A DNA stretch of 64,000 nucleotides from an uncultured Pelagibacteraceae bacterium (GCA_902536305.1 CACAWX010000002.1:1-64000); one strand, 5' to 3'; shown: positions 44,789 to 55,353, counted from the first letter of the stretch. Numbers and translations are program-made. Notes: generated by a model from the sequence alone, not told the origin.

Positions 44789-45173
44789 ATAGCCTAACGT
44801 ATTTCTTTTTAGTGTCTACTGACCAGTCTTTTGTTCCGTTGGCTACAATGAATAAAAATCCTCCAGCTAATCCTACATTTTTAAGAAAAGCTATTTTTTG
44901 CATAGGATCTACAAAGTTCAAGTGGAAAATAAATGCTGTGGCTAAGCAAAATATAGCAAGAAGACCTGCTGAAATTCTAGCTCGGTAACCAATTATTATG
45001 CAGAAAGGCAAGATTATTTCTAAAACTATAACTGCATATAATAATATACCTGGAACTCCAAATCCTTCCATCCAACTCATTGACCCATCAATACTGAATA
45101 TTTTATCATAAGCTGATATCAAAAAAAGAGCTGAAATAAGAATTCTTGCTACAAGGTCAATAAAATTTGCCAT
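44787..45173 (-). CDS. DoxX-family membrane protein
   Basis: 128 residues, four helices. The DoxX pattern is clear: LVARILISALFLISAYDKIFSIDGSMSWMEGFGVPGILLYAVIVLEIILPFCIIIGYRARISAGLLAIFCLATAFIFHLNFVDPMQKIAFLKNVGLAGGFLFIVANG. The family contains quinone-linked subunits and many uncharacterised members. It ends inside the terminator shared with the convergent barrel gene. Confidence 0.88.
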   Translation of the reverse strand: MANFIDLVARILISALFLISAYDKIFSIDGSMSWMEGFGVPGILLYAVIVLEIILPFCIIIGYRARISAGLLAIFCLATAFIFHLNFVDPMQKIAFLKNVGLAGGFLFIVANGTKDWSVDTKKKYVRL

Positions 45174-45223
45174 ACGAATTTTTACTTAATTAAATTAGGA
45201 GTGTCAAAGATGATAAGACTAAA

Positions 45224-46300
45224 TTAGGCTTTTTTTGAAATTATTTTGAGTATTATTGGCACAATAAATAAAATCATTAATAATCTTATAATATGATGAA
45301 AAGATACGAATTCTGGATCAAGGTCGAAAAAAATAGCAATAACAGCCACCTCATAAATTCCCCCTGGACAGTAAGACAACAATAATGTGAAAAAATTTTT
45401 ATCAATTACTAGTCCCGCAGCTAAAGCAGCTATAAGACCTAAAACCACTAATAGAAAAGTTGCAACAAAACTATGAAGCGCATTTCTTCCAATTTCACCA
45501 AAAGTTTTTTCAGCAAATCTACAACCAACTGACGAACCTAAAATCAATAGACAATAATCAATTATATCAGGAGAAATTTTATAACTTGCTATATCTGTAA
45601 TTTGCAAAAAACCACTGGCAACCAAAGTTCCCGAAAGTAAGGCAGCTGGAATTTTAAATTTATCAAATAAAAAAATAAGGATTACTGAAGTTATAATTAA
45701 TATTAATAAATTTACTAAATTTTGATTAGTTAAAACCTCATCTAAAACTTTAAGATTTTCTACTTCATAAAAACTATCTACAATAAATGGAAAGATAGTA
45801 ATTATTATAATTAGTCTTATTAGATGAGAAGTCGCAACTTGGCTAAGATCAGATTTTTCATCCTCCGCTAAAATCATTAAGGGACCAAGCGCACCTGGAG
45901 CTGCAGAAAATATTGAGGTTTTTCTCTCATATTTAGAAAAAAATTGAAGATACTTTGAAACAATCAATACACTGACAACAATGTAAATTAGCATGATAAG
46001 AGAGGTCCAAACCCATTGATTTATTTGAGTGAATAAACTTTTGTCGATATAATTTCCGATGTATAATCCCAAAATAATGAGCACTGAAGACAAGACTATT
46101 CTTGGCATTTTCACTTTGAAACCCATTAAAGCAGCAAGAGATGTAATAAGCATTGGCCCTAAAAACCAGGCTAGAGGAATATTGAAATAATCAGCCACAA
46201 GAGAACTTGGAATAGATATGATAATGACAGTTATAAATTGTAAGGAGAATATTTGTTTAAAATTTTCTTTATTAAAGGGTAGAGCTTGGTTATTCTGCAT
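45224..46300 (-). CDS. AbrB-family membrane transporter-like protein
   Basis: 358 residues, about ten helices in a two-fold repeat. PLAWFLGPMLITSLAALMGFKVKMPRIVLSSVLIILGLYIGNYI, then SAAPGALGPLMILAEDEKSDLSQVATSHLIRLIIIITIFPFIV, and the second-half copy CPGGIYEVAVIAIFFDLDPEFVSFHHIIRLLMILFIVPII show the AbrB (PF05145) duplication, with the P-G-(A/G)-x-x-E/M and H-x-(I/L)-R-L motifs in each half. Once named ammonia monooxygenase; transport is the likelier role, substrate unknown. Divergent from the proC-like gene, six bases apart. Confidence 0.87.
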   Translation of the reverse strand: MQNNQALPFNKENFKQIFSLQFITVIIISIPSSLVADYFNIPLAWFLGPMLITSLAALMGFKVKMPRIVLSSVLIILGLYIGNYIDKSLFTQINQWVWTSLIMLIYIVVSVLIVSKYLQFFSKYERKTSIFSAAPGALGPLMILAEDEKSDLSQVATSHLIRLIIIITIFPFIVDSFYEVENLKVLDEVLTNQNLVNLLILIITSVILIFLFDKFKIPAALLSGTLVASGFLQITDIASYKISPDIIDYCLLILGSSVGCRFAEKTFGEIGRNALHSFVATFLLVVLGLIAALAAGLVIDKNFFTLLLSYCPGGIYEVAVIAIFFDLDPEFVSFHHIIRLLMILFIVPIILKIISKKA

Positions 46301-46305
46301 TATTC

Positions 46306-47070
46306 ATGATTTTAGGATTTATAGGAACAGGAAAAATTTCATCTTCAATTATTCTCGGTATTTTTAAGTCTAAATTAAAAGTTAGAAGAATTTATATCTC
46401 TTCAAGGAATAGAAGCATAGCTAAAAAATTAGCTAATGAATTTGGACGTGTTAAAATACTTAAGGATAATCAGGATATTATTAATAAATCATCTATAATT
46501 ATATTAGGAATCACACCTAATGTAGGTAGAAAGATTTTATCAAAGTTAAAATTTGCAAGTAATAAAAAAATTATAAGTTTAATATCAACTATTAATTTAG
46601 CTAATCTAAAAAGATTAACTAAAAATAAGAATATTGTTCGAGCTACTCCTTTGCCGCCTATAGAGATAAAAAAAGGACCTATAGTAATATGCCCTCCTAA
46701 CAAAACTGCTAAGAATTTATTTAAGCATTTAGGTGAAGTTTTAGAAATTCGTAATGAGAAACTTAGTAATAAGTTTTGGTCAACTGCTTCTATTATGGCA
46801 GCTTATTACGAAATATTAAATACTAGTACAAATTGGTTAATTAGAAAGGGTATAAATAAAAATTTAGCTCAAAACTACATTGCTGAGCTATTTTTATCAC
46901 TCAGTCAGGATGCAGTTAATAAAAGATCACAAGGTTTTAAGAAACTTGTAGCAGATTCACAAACTCCTAAAGGTTTAAATATGCAAGCATTACAAGAGCT
47001 TAAAAAAGCGAAATTTTATTATAAGTTTACAAAAGCTTTAGATAATATTAATAAGCGAGTAAGCAAATAA
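46306..47070 (+). CDS. Pyrroline-5-carboxylate reductase family protein
   Basis: 254 residues. Rossmann start MILGFIGTGKISSSIILGIFKSKLKVRRIYISSRN, then IIILGITPNVG, VRATPLPPIEIKKGPIVICPP and the ProC helix bundle (FWSTASIMAAYYEILNTSTNWLIRKGINKNLAQNYIAELFLSL). Compared with true ProC, the usual 'GAM(G/A)' loop and the substrate Thr/Ser-Pro-G-G-T signature are altered (SQTPKG), so it may act on another imine or be a divergent ProC. It starts six bases from the divergent AbrB gene. Confidence 0.8.
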   Translation: MILGFIGTGKISSSIILGIFKSKLKVRRIYISSRNRSIAKKLANEFGRVKILKDNQDIINKSSIIILGITPNVGRKILSKLKFASNKKIISLISTINLANLKRLTKNKNIVRATPLPPIEIKKGPIVICPPNKTAKNLFKHLGEVLEIRNEKLSNKFWSTASIMAAYYEILNTSTNWLIRKGINKNLAQNYIAELFLSLSQDAVNKRSQGFKKLVADSQTPKGLNMQALQELKKAKFYYKFTKALDNINKRVSK

Positions 47071-47080
47071 ATTCTATTTA

Positions 47081-47518
47081 ATGAGTTCTGAAACTTTTCA
47101 CTGGAGTTGTAAACACACATGGTCAAGAAGTGCCAAAAATACTTCATGGTGTTTATTAGGTTGTTCTATAGGTGATTTTGGTACAATTTTATTTTTTCAA
47201 CTTACACAAATACCTTTTCCAGTATTAGCAATAATGATTTTAGCAATAATTAACGGAATTATTACTAGTATTATTTTAGAAACCATCATACTGCTTAAAC
47301 AAAATTTTACTTTTAAAAACGCATTTAAAACTGCAGTAGGAATGAGCTTAATTTCAATGATAAGCATGGAAGTTGCTATGAACTTAACTGATTATCTTTT
47401 AACAGGTGGAGCGATGCTTACCTGGTGGATTGTTCCAATAATGTTAGCGGTTGGTTTTGTAACACCCTGGCCTTATAATTATTGGAGACTAAAAAAATTT
47501 AATATTGCTTGTCACTAA
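47081..47518 (+). CDS. DUF4396 membrane protein
   Basis: 145 residues. The N-terminus SSETFHWSCKHTWSRSAKNTSWCLLGCSIGDFGTILFFQ carries the family's 'NT-x-W-C-x-x-GC-x-(I)-GD' motif with two Cys and a His that could bind metal, followed by three to four helices and VPIMLAVGFVTPWPYNYWRLKKF. Function unknown; homologues often sit near copper or heavy-metal genes, which suits the following b561/DUF411 genes. Confidence 0.85.
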   Translation: MSSETFHWSCKHTWSRSAKNTSWCLLGCSIGDFGTILFFQLTQIPFPVLAIMILAIINGIITSIILETIILLKQNFTFKNAFKTAVGMSLISMISMEVAMNLTDYLLTGGAMLTWWIVPIMLAVGFVTPWPYNYWRLKKFNIACH

Positions 47519-48045
47519 GTAATCTTATTTAAAATCTTATCTTTAAAAATAAGATGATGAATAATAACGGCTAATATATGCAAGGTCACTAGTGCGATAA
47601 GAAGGTAATTAGCGTAAATATGAACTTCATAATAAGTATCGGCTAAAACAAAATTATCTTTTTCAAAACCATATTTAAAGAATATAAAATTAAGTGTTTC
47701 TCCCATGTAAAGTTTCTTAAGAATTCCAGATATGGTGATAGTAAAAATACTAAGATAGAGTAAAAAATGGTTTGCTTTTCCAATAAAGACTTGTCCTTTA
47801 AAATAACTTTTTGTTTCAGACGGACTTGGGTTAAAAAATTTCCAAATTAGTCTAAATAAAGTTACATAGAAAACAGTTATACCCACAAGAATATGTATGT
47901 TTTCAAGATCAATTCTTTCATCTGAAAACTCAAGTCCTACAAGATAAAATCCAAAAGGAACCTGTGCTATTAAAACAATAAATGTTACCCAGTGGAACAA
48001 TTTGGCTAATAGTCCATACTCACTTTGACTGTTAAGTATATTCAT
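47515..48045 (-). CDS. Cytochrome b561 family protein
   Basis: 176 residues, four helices. His in LLAKLFHWVTFIVLIAQVPFGFYL, in NIHILVGITVFYVTLFRLIWKFFNPSP, in KANHFLLYLSIFTITISG and in YEVHIYANYLLIALVTLHILAVIIHHLIFKD are in the b-type heme positions of the CybB family. It moves electrons across the membrane, e.g. between quinones and superoxide or a periplasmic donor such as the cytochrome c' nearby. It overlaps the DUF4396 end by four bases and is 18 bases from the divergent DUF411 gene. Confidence 0.88.
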   Translation of the reverse strand: MNILNSQSEYGLLAKLFHWVTFIVLIAQVPFGFYLVGLEFSDERIDLENIHILVGITVFYVTLFRLIWKFFNPSPSETKSYFKGQVFIGKANHFLLYLSIFTITISGILKKLYMGETLNFIFFKYGFEKDNFVLADTYYEVHIYANYLLIALVTLHILAVIIHHLIFKDKILNKIT

Positions 48046-48050
48046 AATTA

Positions 48051-48058
48051 ATTATATT
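48051..48058. promoter_or_regulatory. Overlapping divergent -10 elements
   Basis: Leftward TATAAT (48051-48056) and rightward TATATT (48053-48058) share bases in an 18-base spacer. Each ends five bases before its start codon, suggesting leaderless, mutually exclusive transcripts. Confidence 0.4.
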
Positions 48059-48063
48059 AGCAT

Positions 48064-48546
48064 ATGAAACTCAAAAAAAATTTAATAAAACTAACAGCTT
48101 CAATAGTATTAACATTCTCTTTTTTTTATATTTTAAATTTTGTCACAGATAAAAAAGATGCTTTGGCAAATATTAACAATAAACAAATTGTCGAGGTTTT
48201 TAAAACTCCTTCGTGTGGATGTTGTTATGGTTATGTTTTATTTTTAGAAGAAGAAAAATTCGAGGTAAAACAAACAGATATGAGAAGCCTTCATACAATA
48301 AAACAAAAATATAATATACCAGTAGAAATGCAGTCTTGTCATACTACTATAATGGGTAAATATTTTATAGAAGGTCACGTACCCTTTGAAGCGGTAAATA
48401 AATTATTAAAAGAGCTACCTGATATTGATGGTATAGCTTTGCCTGGAATGCCGATTGGCACACCAGGAATGCCAGGTGATAAAGATGAACCCTATGTTAT
48501 TTATCAACTTAAAGATGGGAAATCTTCAGTATTCATGACAATATAA
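48064..48546 (+). CDS. DUF411 family periplasmic metal-binding protein
   Basis: 160 residues. One N-terminal membrane anchor or signal (residues 6-27), then VEVFKTPSCGCCYGYVLFLEEEKFEVKQTDM with the CGCC thiol site, MQSCHTTIMGKYFIEGHVPFEAVNKLL, and a Gly/Met/Pro-rich LPGMPIGTPGMPG. The family accompanies copper-resistance genes and the Met/Cys-rich parts suit Cu(I). Copper handling here is inferred. Confidence 0.88.
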   Translation: MKLKKNLIKLTASIVLTFSFFYILNFVTDKKDALANINNKQIVEVFKTPSCGCCYGYVLFLEEEKFEVKQTDMRSLHTIKQKYNIPVEMQSCHTTIMGKYFIEGHVPFEAVNKLLKELPDIDGIALPGMPIGTPGMPGDKDEPYVIYQLKDGKSSVFMTI

Positions 48547-48551
48547 ATTTA

Positions 48552-49001
48552 ATGATACAAAAGATAAAAATATTAAAAATTTTTATTATTATTTTGTCCT
48601 TGAGCTTTTCTTTTTCTGCTAATGCTCAAACTGTAGAAGAAATTATTAAAGGTAGAAAAGCAATGTTTAGTGAAAATTATCAAAATGGTAAAAAAATATC
48701 CATTTTGCTTAAATCAAATAAGATTGAAGAGGCTAAACCTTTAATGAAAAAAATCTCAGACAACTATGTAAAATTATTAGATTATTTTCCTGAAAATACA
48801 AAAGAGGGTTTTAAAACAGAAGCTCTTCCAAGTATTTGGGAAAATAAAGATGAGTTTAATGCCTTAATGCAAAAAGCTTCAGATGATATGATTAAATTAG
48901 CTAAGGCTATTGATACCGCAGAAGATCTAAGAGCAGTACAGAAAGAATTAATGTGGGGTAACTGCTCTGCTTGCCATAATAGGTTTAGAGCCCCTCACTA
49001 A
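48552..49001 (+). CDS. Cytochrome c', class II
   Basis: 149 residues with signal peptide (MIQKIKILKIFIIILSLSFSFSANA). A four-helix protein with the heme site CSACH at 138-142, near the C-terminus (MWGNCSACHNRFRAPH), as in cytochrome c' and class II cytochromes c. It binds heme in the periplasm and may handle NO or electron transfer. It follows the DUF411 gene after five bases; a LysE gene starts immediately after its stop. Confidence 0.9.
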   Translation: MIQKIKILKIFIIILSLSFSFSANAQTVEEIIKGRKAMFSENYQNGKKISILLKSNKIEEAKPLMKKISDNYVKLLDYFPENTKEGFKTEALPSIWENKDEFNALMQKASDDMIKLAKAIDTAEDLRAVQKELMWGNCSACHNRFRAPH

Positions 49002-49592
49002 ATGCTTTCTCATATAATTTCTTTGCTACTTTTTGGAGTAGCAACTTCTTTTTCGCCTGGTCCAAACAATATTATGACTGCTTACACAATGTTTAATTTT
49101 GGTTTTAAAAAAACTATACCCACCATATTAGGGGTTATTACGGGTTGGACTGTTTTAATTATTGTATTACAATTAGGTTCTTCAGCAGTTTTTCAAAAAA
49201 TTGATAATTTGCAAAATATTATAAAAATATTTGGATCTTTTTTTTTAATTTATATGGCTTATAAAATTTCATTTGTAAAAGACAAGTCAGAAAAAACTAG
49301 CCCAAAACCAATAACTTTTATTAATACATTCTTTTTCCAATTTATTAATCCAAAAGGAATAATTATCGCATTAGTTGGAATTTCTACATTTATAGATGTT
49401 CAAAATAACTTTTTAAGAGACACAATTATTTTCACTATCGTTTTTTTCTTAATGGCAGTAAGCAGTCAAGCTGCATGGTGTTTAACAGGAAAATACATGA
49501 GAAAATTCGCCACAACCGATCGTTTTATCCAAAATTTTAATTACTCTATGTCTTTTTTACTTATCGTTTGTGTTATTTTGTTCTATGTATAG
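49002..49592 (+). CDS. LysE/RhtB-family exporter
   Basis: 196 residues, six helices. LFGVATSFSPGPNNIMTAYTMFNFGFKKTIPTILGVITGW has the SPGPNN hallmark, and FQFINPKGIIIALVGISTF the NPK signature. Exports amino acids or similar. More typical in motif than its paralogue at 31256. No gap from the cytochrome gene upstream. Confidence 0.9.
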   Translation: MLSHIISLLLFGVATSFSPGPNNIMTAYTMFNFGFKKTIPTILGVITGWTVLIIVLQLGSSAVFQKIDNLQNIIKIFGSFFLIYMAYKISFVKDKSEKTSPKPITFINTFFFQFINPKGIIIALVGISTFIDVQNNFLRDTIIFTIVFFLMAVSSQAAWCLTGKYMRKFATTDRFIQNFNYSMSFLLIVCVILFYV

Positions 49593-49595
49593 CCC

Positions 49596-52268
49596 ATGAA
49601 ATTTAATAGTAAAAACTCATTTCAATCTCTCGATACTCTTAATTCATCAGGCAAAAATTATAAAATTTTTAACTTAAAAATTGCAGAGAAAAATGGTTTA
49701 GAGGGAATATCAAAACTTCCAAAATCTCTTAAGGTCCTATTAGAAAATCTTCTGCGTTATGAAGATGATGCTACCGTTGATAAAAAACAGATTTTAGCTT
49801 TGAAAGAATGGCTTAAGAATAAAAAATCAAACACAGAAATAGCTTACAGACCTGCAAGAACTTTATTGCAAGATTATACTGGTATACCAGCTATTGCAGA
49901 TCTTGCTGCAATGAGAGACGCCGTTAAAGAAAAAAATAAAGATCCAAATCAAATCAATCCGTTATCGACAGTAGATTTAGTAATAGACCACTCTGTTATG
50001 GTAGACGAATATGCTTCAGGCAAATCATTCAATCAAAATGTCGAAAAAGAATTTTCTAGAAATGGAGAAAGATATGCATTTCTTAAGTGGGGTCAAAAAG
50101 CTTTTGATAATTTTAGAGTCGTTCCTCCTGGAACAGGCATTTGTCATCAAGTTAATCTAGAATACTTAGCTAAAGTAGTTTGGTCATCAAAAAGCGGTGA
50201 TGATCTTTATGCTTATCCAGATACGTTAGTTGGAACAGACAGTCATACGACAATGGTTAATGGATTATCAGTTTTAGGATGGGGTGTTGGCGGAATAGAA
50301 GCAGAGGCAGCTATGTTAGGTCAACCTATTTCAATGTTAATCCCAGAAGTAATTGGAGTAGAGATCAAAGGTAAATTGCTTGAAGGATTAACAGCTACAG
50401 ACCTAGTGTTAGCAATTGTTGAAATGCTAAGAAAAAAAGGTGTAGTAGGAAAATTTGTAGAATTTTATGGAGAAGGTTTAAAAAACCTTACATTAGCTGA
50501 TAGAGCAACTATAGCAAACATGGCACCTGAGTACGGTGCAACGTGTGGTTTTTTTCCTGTAGATGAAGAAACTTTAAAATATTTAAAACTTTCTGGTAGA
50601 GACAAAGAAACAATTGACCTAGTAGAAAAATATTCAAAAGCACAAGGTCTTTGGGCAAGTGAAGGCATGGAGTTCACCGATACTTTATCTTTAGATATTA
50701 GCACTGTAGTCCCAAGTATATCTGGCCCTAAACGACCACAAGACAAAGTTTTATTAACGGAGTCCTCTACAAGCTTTGCTAAAGCTTATAAAGAAAACAC
50801 AAAAAGAGAAAAACCCATTCAAGCCAATGTTGCTGGTGCTGATTACAAAATCAACGATGGAGATATAGTAATAGCAGCTATTACTTCTTGTACAAACACT
50901 TCAAATCCAAGCGTAATGATTGGTGCGGGGCTACTTGCGAAAAAAGCTATTGAAAGAGGTTTAAAAATTAAACCGTGGGTAAAAACTTCTTTAGCTCCTG
51001 GTTCTAAAGTAGTTACAGACTATTTAGAAAAAGCAGGTTTAAATAAATATTTAGATGAACTTGGATTTAATCTAGTCGGTTACGGTTGCACAACATGTAT
51101 AGGAAATTCTGGTCCACTAAATAAGAATATTTCTGATGCGATACATAAAGAAAATTTATATGCAGTTTCTGTTTTATCAGGGAATAGAAATTTTGAAGGA
51201 AGAATAAGCCCAGATGTCAAAGCTAATTATCTTGCTTCACCTCCGCTTGTAGTTGCTTTTGCTTTAGCTGGTAATATGAATTTTGATATGTACAAAAATT
51301 CTCTTGGTACTGATAAAGAGGGAAAAGAAGTATTTTTAAAAGATATTTGGCCAAGCAATAAAGAAATTGAAGATATTATGTTAAAGTCAATTAATGCAGA
51401 GATGTTTATTGATCGTTATTCTAATGTTTCAGAGGGACCTAAAGAATGGAGTGCTATAAAAACAGTTGATAGTAGTATTTATAATTGGGAAGATAACTCC
51501 ACATACGTTAAGAGACCTCCTTTTTTTGATAATTTACCAGACCAACCAGAGGGATTTAAGCCAATCAAAGATGCAAGATTATTACTTTTATTAGCAGACT
51601 CAGTCACTACAGATCATATCTCCCCAGCGGGTAATATAAAAAAAGATAGTCCTACCGGTGATTATTTTATGAAAAACCAAGTACAACAAAAAGACTTTAA
51701 CTCTTATGGAGCTAGACGTGGAAATCATGAAGTTATGATGAGAGGAACATTTGGAAATATAAAAATTAGAAATGAAATGGCACCAGGAACTGAGGGTGGA
51801 TTTACAACTTTACAGCCAGATGGAAAAGTAATGAGTGTTTACGATGCTGCAATAGAATACAAAAAAAGAGGAAATGATTTAGTTGTTGTGGCTGGAAAAG
51901 AATATGGTACTGGTTCTTCAAGAGACTGGGCTGCTAAAGGTACAAAACTTTTAGGAATAAAAGCTGTTATAGCAGAGAGCTTTGAAAGAATTCACAGATC
52001 AAATCTAATTGGTATGGGTGTTTTACCCCTTCAATTTAAAGATGGTTTTGACAGAAAAAAATTAAAAATCACAGGCGAAGAATTAATTACCATAGTCGAT
52101 ATAGATAAAGGCATCAAACCAAGAGATGAAGTGTCATGTGAAATTAAATATAAAGACGGTACAAGTAAAACTATTAAACTTATTTGTCGAATAGATACTC
52201 AAAATGAGGTGGAATACTACAAAAATGGTGGAATACTCCAATACGTTCTTAGAAATATGTTAAATTAA
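49596..52268 (+). CDS. acnA: Aconitate hydratase A
   Basis: 890 residues, full length. Substrate and cluster motifs: [57 protein letters not shown], first cluster Cys in [19 protein letters not shown], second and third in [14 protein letters not shown], and the swivelling domain [48 protein letters not shown]. It interconverts citrate and isocitrate; AcnA-type enzymes also act on methylaconitate. A PrpD-family gene starts inside its stop. Confidence 0.97.
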   Translation: MKFNSKNSFQSLDTLNSSGKNYKIFNLKIAEKNGLEGISKLPKSLKVLLENLLRYEDDATVDKKQILALKEWLKNKKSNTEIAYRPARTLLQDYTGIPAIADLAAMRDAVKEKNKDPNQINPLSTVDLVIDHSVMVDEYASGKSFNQNVEKEFSRNGERYAFLKWGQKAFDNFRVVPPGTGICHQVNLEYLAKVVWSSKSGDDLYAYPDTLVGTDSHTTMVNGLSVLGWGVGGIEAEAAMLGQPISMLIPEVIGVEIKGKLLEGLTATDLVLAIVEMLRKKGVVGKFVEFYGEGLKNLTLADRATIANMAPEYGATCGFFPVDEETLKYLKLSGRDKETIDLVEKYSKAQGLWASEGMEFTDTLSLDISTVVPSISGPKRPQDKVLLTESSTSFAKAYKENTKREKPIQANVAGADYKINDGDIVIAAITSCTNTSNPSVMIGAGLLAKKAIERGLKIKPWVKTSLAPGSKVVTDYLEKAGLNKYLDELGFNLVGYGCTTCIGNSGPLNKNISDAIHKENLYAVSVLSGNRNFEGRISPDVKANYLASPPLVVAFALAGNMNFDMYKNSLGTDKEGKEVFLKDIWPSNKEIEDIMLKSINAEMFIDRYSNVSEGPKEWSAIKTVDSSIYNWEDNSTYVKRPPFFDNLPDQPEGFKPIKDARLLLLLADSVTTDHISPAGNIKKDSPTGDYFMKNQVQQKDFNSYGARRGNHEVMMRGTFGNIKIRNEMAPGTEGGFTTLQPDGKVMSVYDAAIEYKKRGNDLVVVAGKEYGTGSSRDWAAKGTKLLGIKAVIAESFERIHRSNLIGMGVLPLQFKDGFDRKKLKITGEELITIVDIDKGIKPRDEVSCEIKYKDGTSKTIKLICRIDTQNEVEYYKNGGILQYVLRNMLN

Positions 52269-53773
52269 TGAGAAACATAATTGTAAAAGTACATTCCTCA
52301 AAAGCAAATTTAAAAAAAAAAGATCAATTAGCCTGGAAAATTGCAGAGATAGCCTCTGATAAAGCAAAAATAAATAAAGATGCAGTTGAGATGGTTATTA
52401 ATAGAATTATTGATAATGCTTCAGTAGCTATTGCTTCTTTTAATAGAAAACCCGTTTTATCAGCAAGACAAATGGCTTTAGCTCATCCAAGAAAAACTGG
52501 AGCAAATGTTTTCGGTTTAAATTCTAAAATAAAAGTTGATTGTGAGTGGGCAGCCTGGGCTAATGGTACAGCTGTTAGAGAGTTAGATTATCACGATACT
52601 TTTTTAGCAGCAGATTACAGTCACCCTGGAGATAATATTCCAGCCATTTTAGCTGTAGCTCAGCAAAAAGGTTGCAGCGGAATAGACTTAATAAAGGGAA
52701 TTCTTACAGGTTATGAGGTGCAAGTTAATTTAGTTAAAGGAATTTGTTTACATGAACATAAGATTGATCACATTGCTCACTTAGGTCCAAGCGTTGCAGC
52801 TGGTTTAGGAAGTTTATTAAAACTTAATACTGATAAAATTTATCAATCTGTTCAGCAAGCTCTTCATATTACAGTTTCTACTAGACAGTCTCGTAAAGGA
52901 GAAATTTCAAGTTGGAAAGCATTTGCTCCTGCACATGCAGGGAAATTAGCGATAGAGTCTGTAGACAGATGTATGAGAGGCGAAGGTGCACCAAGCCCTA
53001 TTTATGAAGGTGAAGATAGTGTAATTGCATACGTATTATCTGGTCCAAACAAAAAATATATTGTGCCATTACCTAAAGTTAATGAACCTAAAAAAGCGAT
53101 TTTGGAAACTTATACTAAAGAACACTCTGCAGAATATCAGTCCCAAGCGTTGATTGACCTTGCCAGAAGTTTAAATAAAAAAATCACAAACCTATCTGAT
53201 ATTAATAAAATTATCATCGAAACAAGTCACCACACTCATTACGTAATTGGAACAGGTGCAAATGATCCTCAAAAAATGGATCCCTACGCCAGTAGAGAAA
53301 CTTTAGATCACTCAATCATGTATATTTTTGCTGTTGCATTAGAAGATGGTTCTTGGCATCATGTAAAATCCTACACACCACAGAGAGCTAGAAGAAAAAG
53401 TACAGTTAAACTTTGGCGCAAAATAGTGACAAGAGAGAATAAAAAATGGACAAAAAAATATCATGACAAAGATCCTAAAAAGAAGTGTTTTGGTGGAAAA
53501 GTTATTATTAAAATGAAAAATGGTTCGTCGATCTCAGAAGAAATTAATGTCGCTGATGCTCATCCAGCTGGCAAGAGACCTTTTGGTAGAAAAGAATACA
53601 TTAATAAATTTAAAACTTTGACAGATGGTATAATTTCTAAAAAAGAGTCTGCAAGATTTTTAAAAGTAGTACAAAATTTAAAAAATCTTAAATCTAAGGA
53701 TCTTAAGGGTTTAAATGTAGAGGTGATGCCTAAAATCAAAAGATTATCTAAAAGCAGTAAAGGTATTTTCTAA
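52268..53773 (+). CDS. prpD: MmgE/PrpD family protein, 2-methylcitrate dehydratase-like
   Basis: 501 residues. Family blocks: [103 protein letters not shown], and [23 protein letters not shown]. Length and motifs agree with PrpD, which dehydrates 2-methylcitrate in propionate breakdown. No prpB or prpC gene is in the window, so a methylcitrate role depends on genes elsewhere. The aconitase next door could supply the following hydration step. Confidence 0.85.
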   Translation: MRNIIVKVHSSKANLKKKDQLAWKIAEIASDKAKINKDAVEMVINRIIDNASVAIASFNRKPVLSARQMALAHPRKTGANVFGLNSKIKVDCEWAAWANGTAVRELDYHDTFLAADYSHPGDNIPAILAVAQQKGCSGIDLIKGILTGYEVQVNLVKGICLHEHKIDHIAHLGPSVAAGLGSLLKLNTDKIYQSVQQALHITVSTRQSRKGEISSWKAFAPAHAGKLAIESVDRCMRGEGAPSPIYEGEDSVIAYVLSGPNKKYIVPLPKVNEPKKAILETYTKEHSAEYQSQALIDLARSLNKKITNLSDINKIIIETSHHTHYVIGTGANDPQKMDPYASRETLDHSIMYIFAVALEDGSWHHVKSYTPQRARRKSTVKLWRKIVTRENKKWTKKYHDKDPKKKCFGGKVIIKMKNGSSISEEINVADAHPAGKRPFGRKEYINKFKTLTDGIISKKESARFLKVVQNLKNLKSKDLKGLNVEVMPKIKRLSKSSKGIF

Positions 53774-54736
53774 TTATTTAATTTTTTTTGCTAAATCTTG
53801 GGCGCTTAACCAAGCATTTTCGACCTTAGGTCCATTAAACCAATCTCCGCATACGCCAAGTTTATAATTATTATTCCAGTAGCTAAGTAAATTTGTTTTC
53901 TCGTAATTATACGAATATTTCCAACCATGTGCACCTGTATGTATAATTTTATTCTTATCAAAACCTGTTAATTTTATAAATCTAGAAACTAATTGTTTCA
54001 TTATTAATGAATTATTTTTGTATTTATTAATCGTTTTTTTGGACCATTTCAAAGTGGCTTGAAGTGTCCATAAATTAATATTGGATCTAAATCGATTTTT
54101 ACTATTCTCATTAGCTGCCCAAGCCAAAGTATCATCATCAAATTTAATAGAGCTAATAGGTAAATTTTTTTGATTTTTGAAAGCGACCATAACAGTCATA
54201 TTAGGTTGCATCCTAATGTTAAGATTTAAGATTTTTTTATCTAGATATTTTCTTGCAATTTTTTTTAATTGTGGGAAAGGACAAGTTAAAACTAAATATT
54301 TGAATTGATAATTTGAACCATCTTTAATTTCAATTTCCCAGAAGTTATTTTTAAAATTAATTTTAGTAATTTGTGATGCAAACGTTTTCTTGATACCTCT
54401 TAAATTATATTTGCATATATCGTTATTTGCTTTTTTACCTATATATTTTATAGAATGTGGTTTTTTTTCAAATGTAAAATCCAAATGATTTCCATTCCAT
54501 GTTTTTAGGACCTTTTTTTTAAAAAGTTTTTCTGTAAATTTTAAAAATGCTTTTGATTTAGGAGAAATATATTGAACTCCATGATCGAAACTTAGATTAG
54601 TTTTAAACCTTTTATTTGATGATCTACCGCCAGGACCTCTTGCTTTATCAAAGACATGAACAGAATATTTGTTAGATAATAGATTTGCAATTGTAGAGCC
54701 AGCTACTCCTGACCCCAAAATACAGAAGTCCGTCAT
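53774..54736 (-). CDS. Renalase-like NAD(P)/FAD-dependent oxidoreductase
   Basis: 320 residues. FAD fold start TDFCILGSGVAGSTIANLLSNKYSVHVFDKARGPGGRSSNKRF (GxGxxG and GGR), SFDHGVQYISPKSKAF, and the C-terminal HGWKYSYNYEKTNLLSYWNNNYKLGVCGDWFNGPKVENAWLSAQDLAKKI. This is the renalase/'amine oxidase-like' NAD(P)-binding group. Substrate unknown. Its stop abuts the convergent prpD stop; its start overlaps the end of the terC-type gene. Confidence 0.85.
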   Translation of the reverse strand: MTDFCILGSGVAGSTIANLLSNKYSVHVFDKARGPGGRSSNKRFKTNLSFDHGVQYISPKSKAFLKFTEKLFKKKVLKTWNGNHLDFTFEKKPHSIKYIGKKANNDICKYNLRGIKKTFASQITKINFKNNFWEIEIKDGSNYQFKYLVLTCPFPQLKKIARKYLDKKILNLNIRMQPNMTVMVAFKNQKNLPISSIKFDDDTLAWAANENSKNRFRSNINLWTLQATLKWSKKTINKYKNNSLIMKQLVSRFIKLTGFDKNKIIHTGAHGWKYSYNYEKTNLLSYWNNNYKLGVCGDWFNGPKVENAWLSAQDLAKKIK

Positions 54737-55353
54737 ATCACAAATAAAAATTTATATTTTTCGTTTATTGACAGCACTTCATAATTAACAAGGCCGCCTA
54801 TAATTAATTGAACTGCTATTATTAGAATTACAACTAAACCTAAATATACTAGCCATTGATGTTTTTTTATATATTCAGCAAAGTAACTTGCTAGTGTCGC
54901 TATTAAAAATACAGACAATAATAAACCGATTACCATAAGGTGGAAATTGCCTTTAGATGCCGCAACAACAGCCAATACGTTATCGAAACTTAAAGTTAAA
55001 TCAGCAATTAATACTTGATAAACACCTTGCGAAAAACTTTTTGTTTCTTTTGATTTTAATTTAGGAGATCTGATTTTATTTTTACTCAAGAAGTCTTGCC
55101 TTAAATTATTTATAATCCAAATTAAAAGTAATCCACCAAAAATTTTAACCCAGGCAAAATCAAATATATAATTCACGCCTGATGCAAACACGATTCTGAA
55201 AATAAAAGCTGCAGCTAATCCCCAAGCAATAATTTTTTTTTTATTGTCTGGAGCAAAATTAGCAGCTATTACACCTATTATGATGACATTATCGGCTGCC
55301 ATAACCACATTGATTATTAATATTTGAAAGGTGCTAAATAATTGCTCTAACAT
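54733..55353 (-). CDS. TerC-family integral membrane protein
   Basis: 206 residues, seven helices. TerC motifs: FQILIINVVMAADNVIIIGVIAANF (the N-x-x-x-A-x-DN block) and LIADLTLSFDNVLAVVAASKGN (second, SxDN-type). These Asp/Asn residues sit in the membrane and are thought to move metal ions, e.g. Mn2+ (YjbE group). Transcribed together with the oxidoreductase, overlapping by four bases. Confidence 0.9.
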   Translation of the reverse strand: MLEQLFSTFQILIINVVMAADNVIIIGVIAANFAPDNKKKIIAWGLAAAFIFRIVFASGVNYIFDFAWVKIFGGLLLIWIINNLRQDFLSKNKIRSPKLKSKETKSFSQGVYQVLIADLTLSFDNVLAVVAASKGNFHLMVIGLLLSVFLIATLASYFAEYIKKHQWLVYLGLVVILIIAVQLIIGGLVNYEVLSINEKYKFLFVI

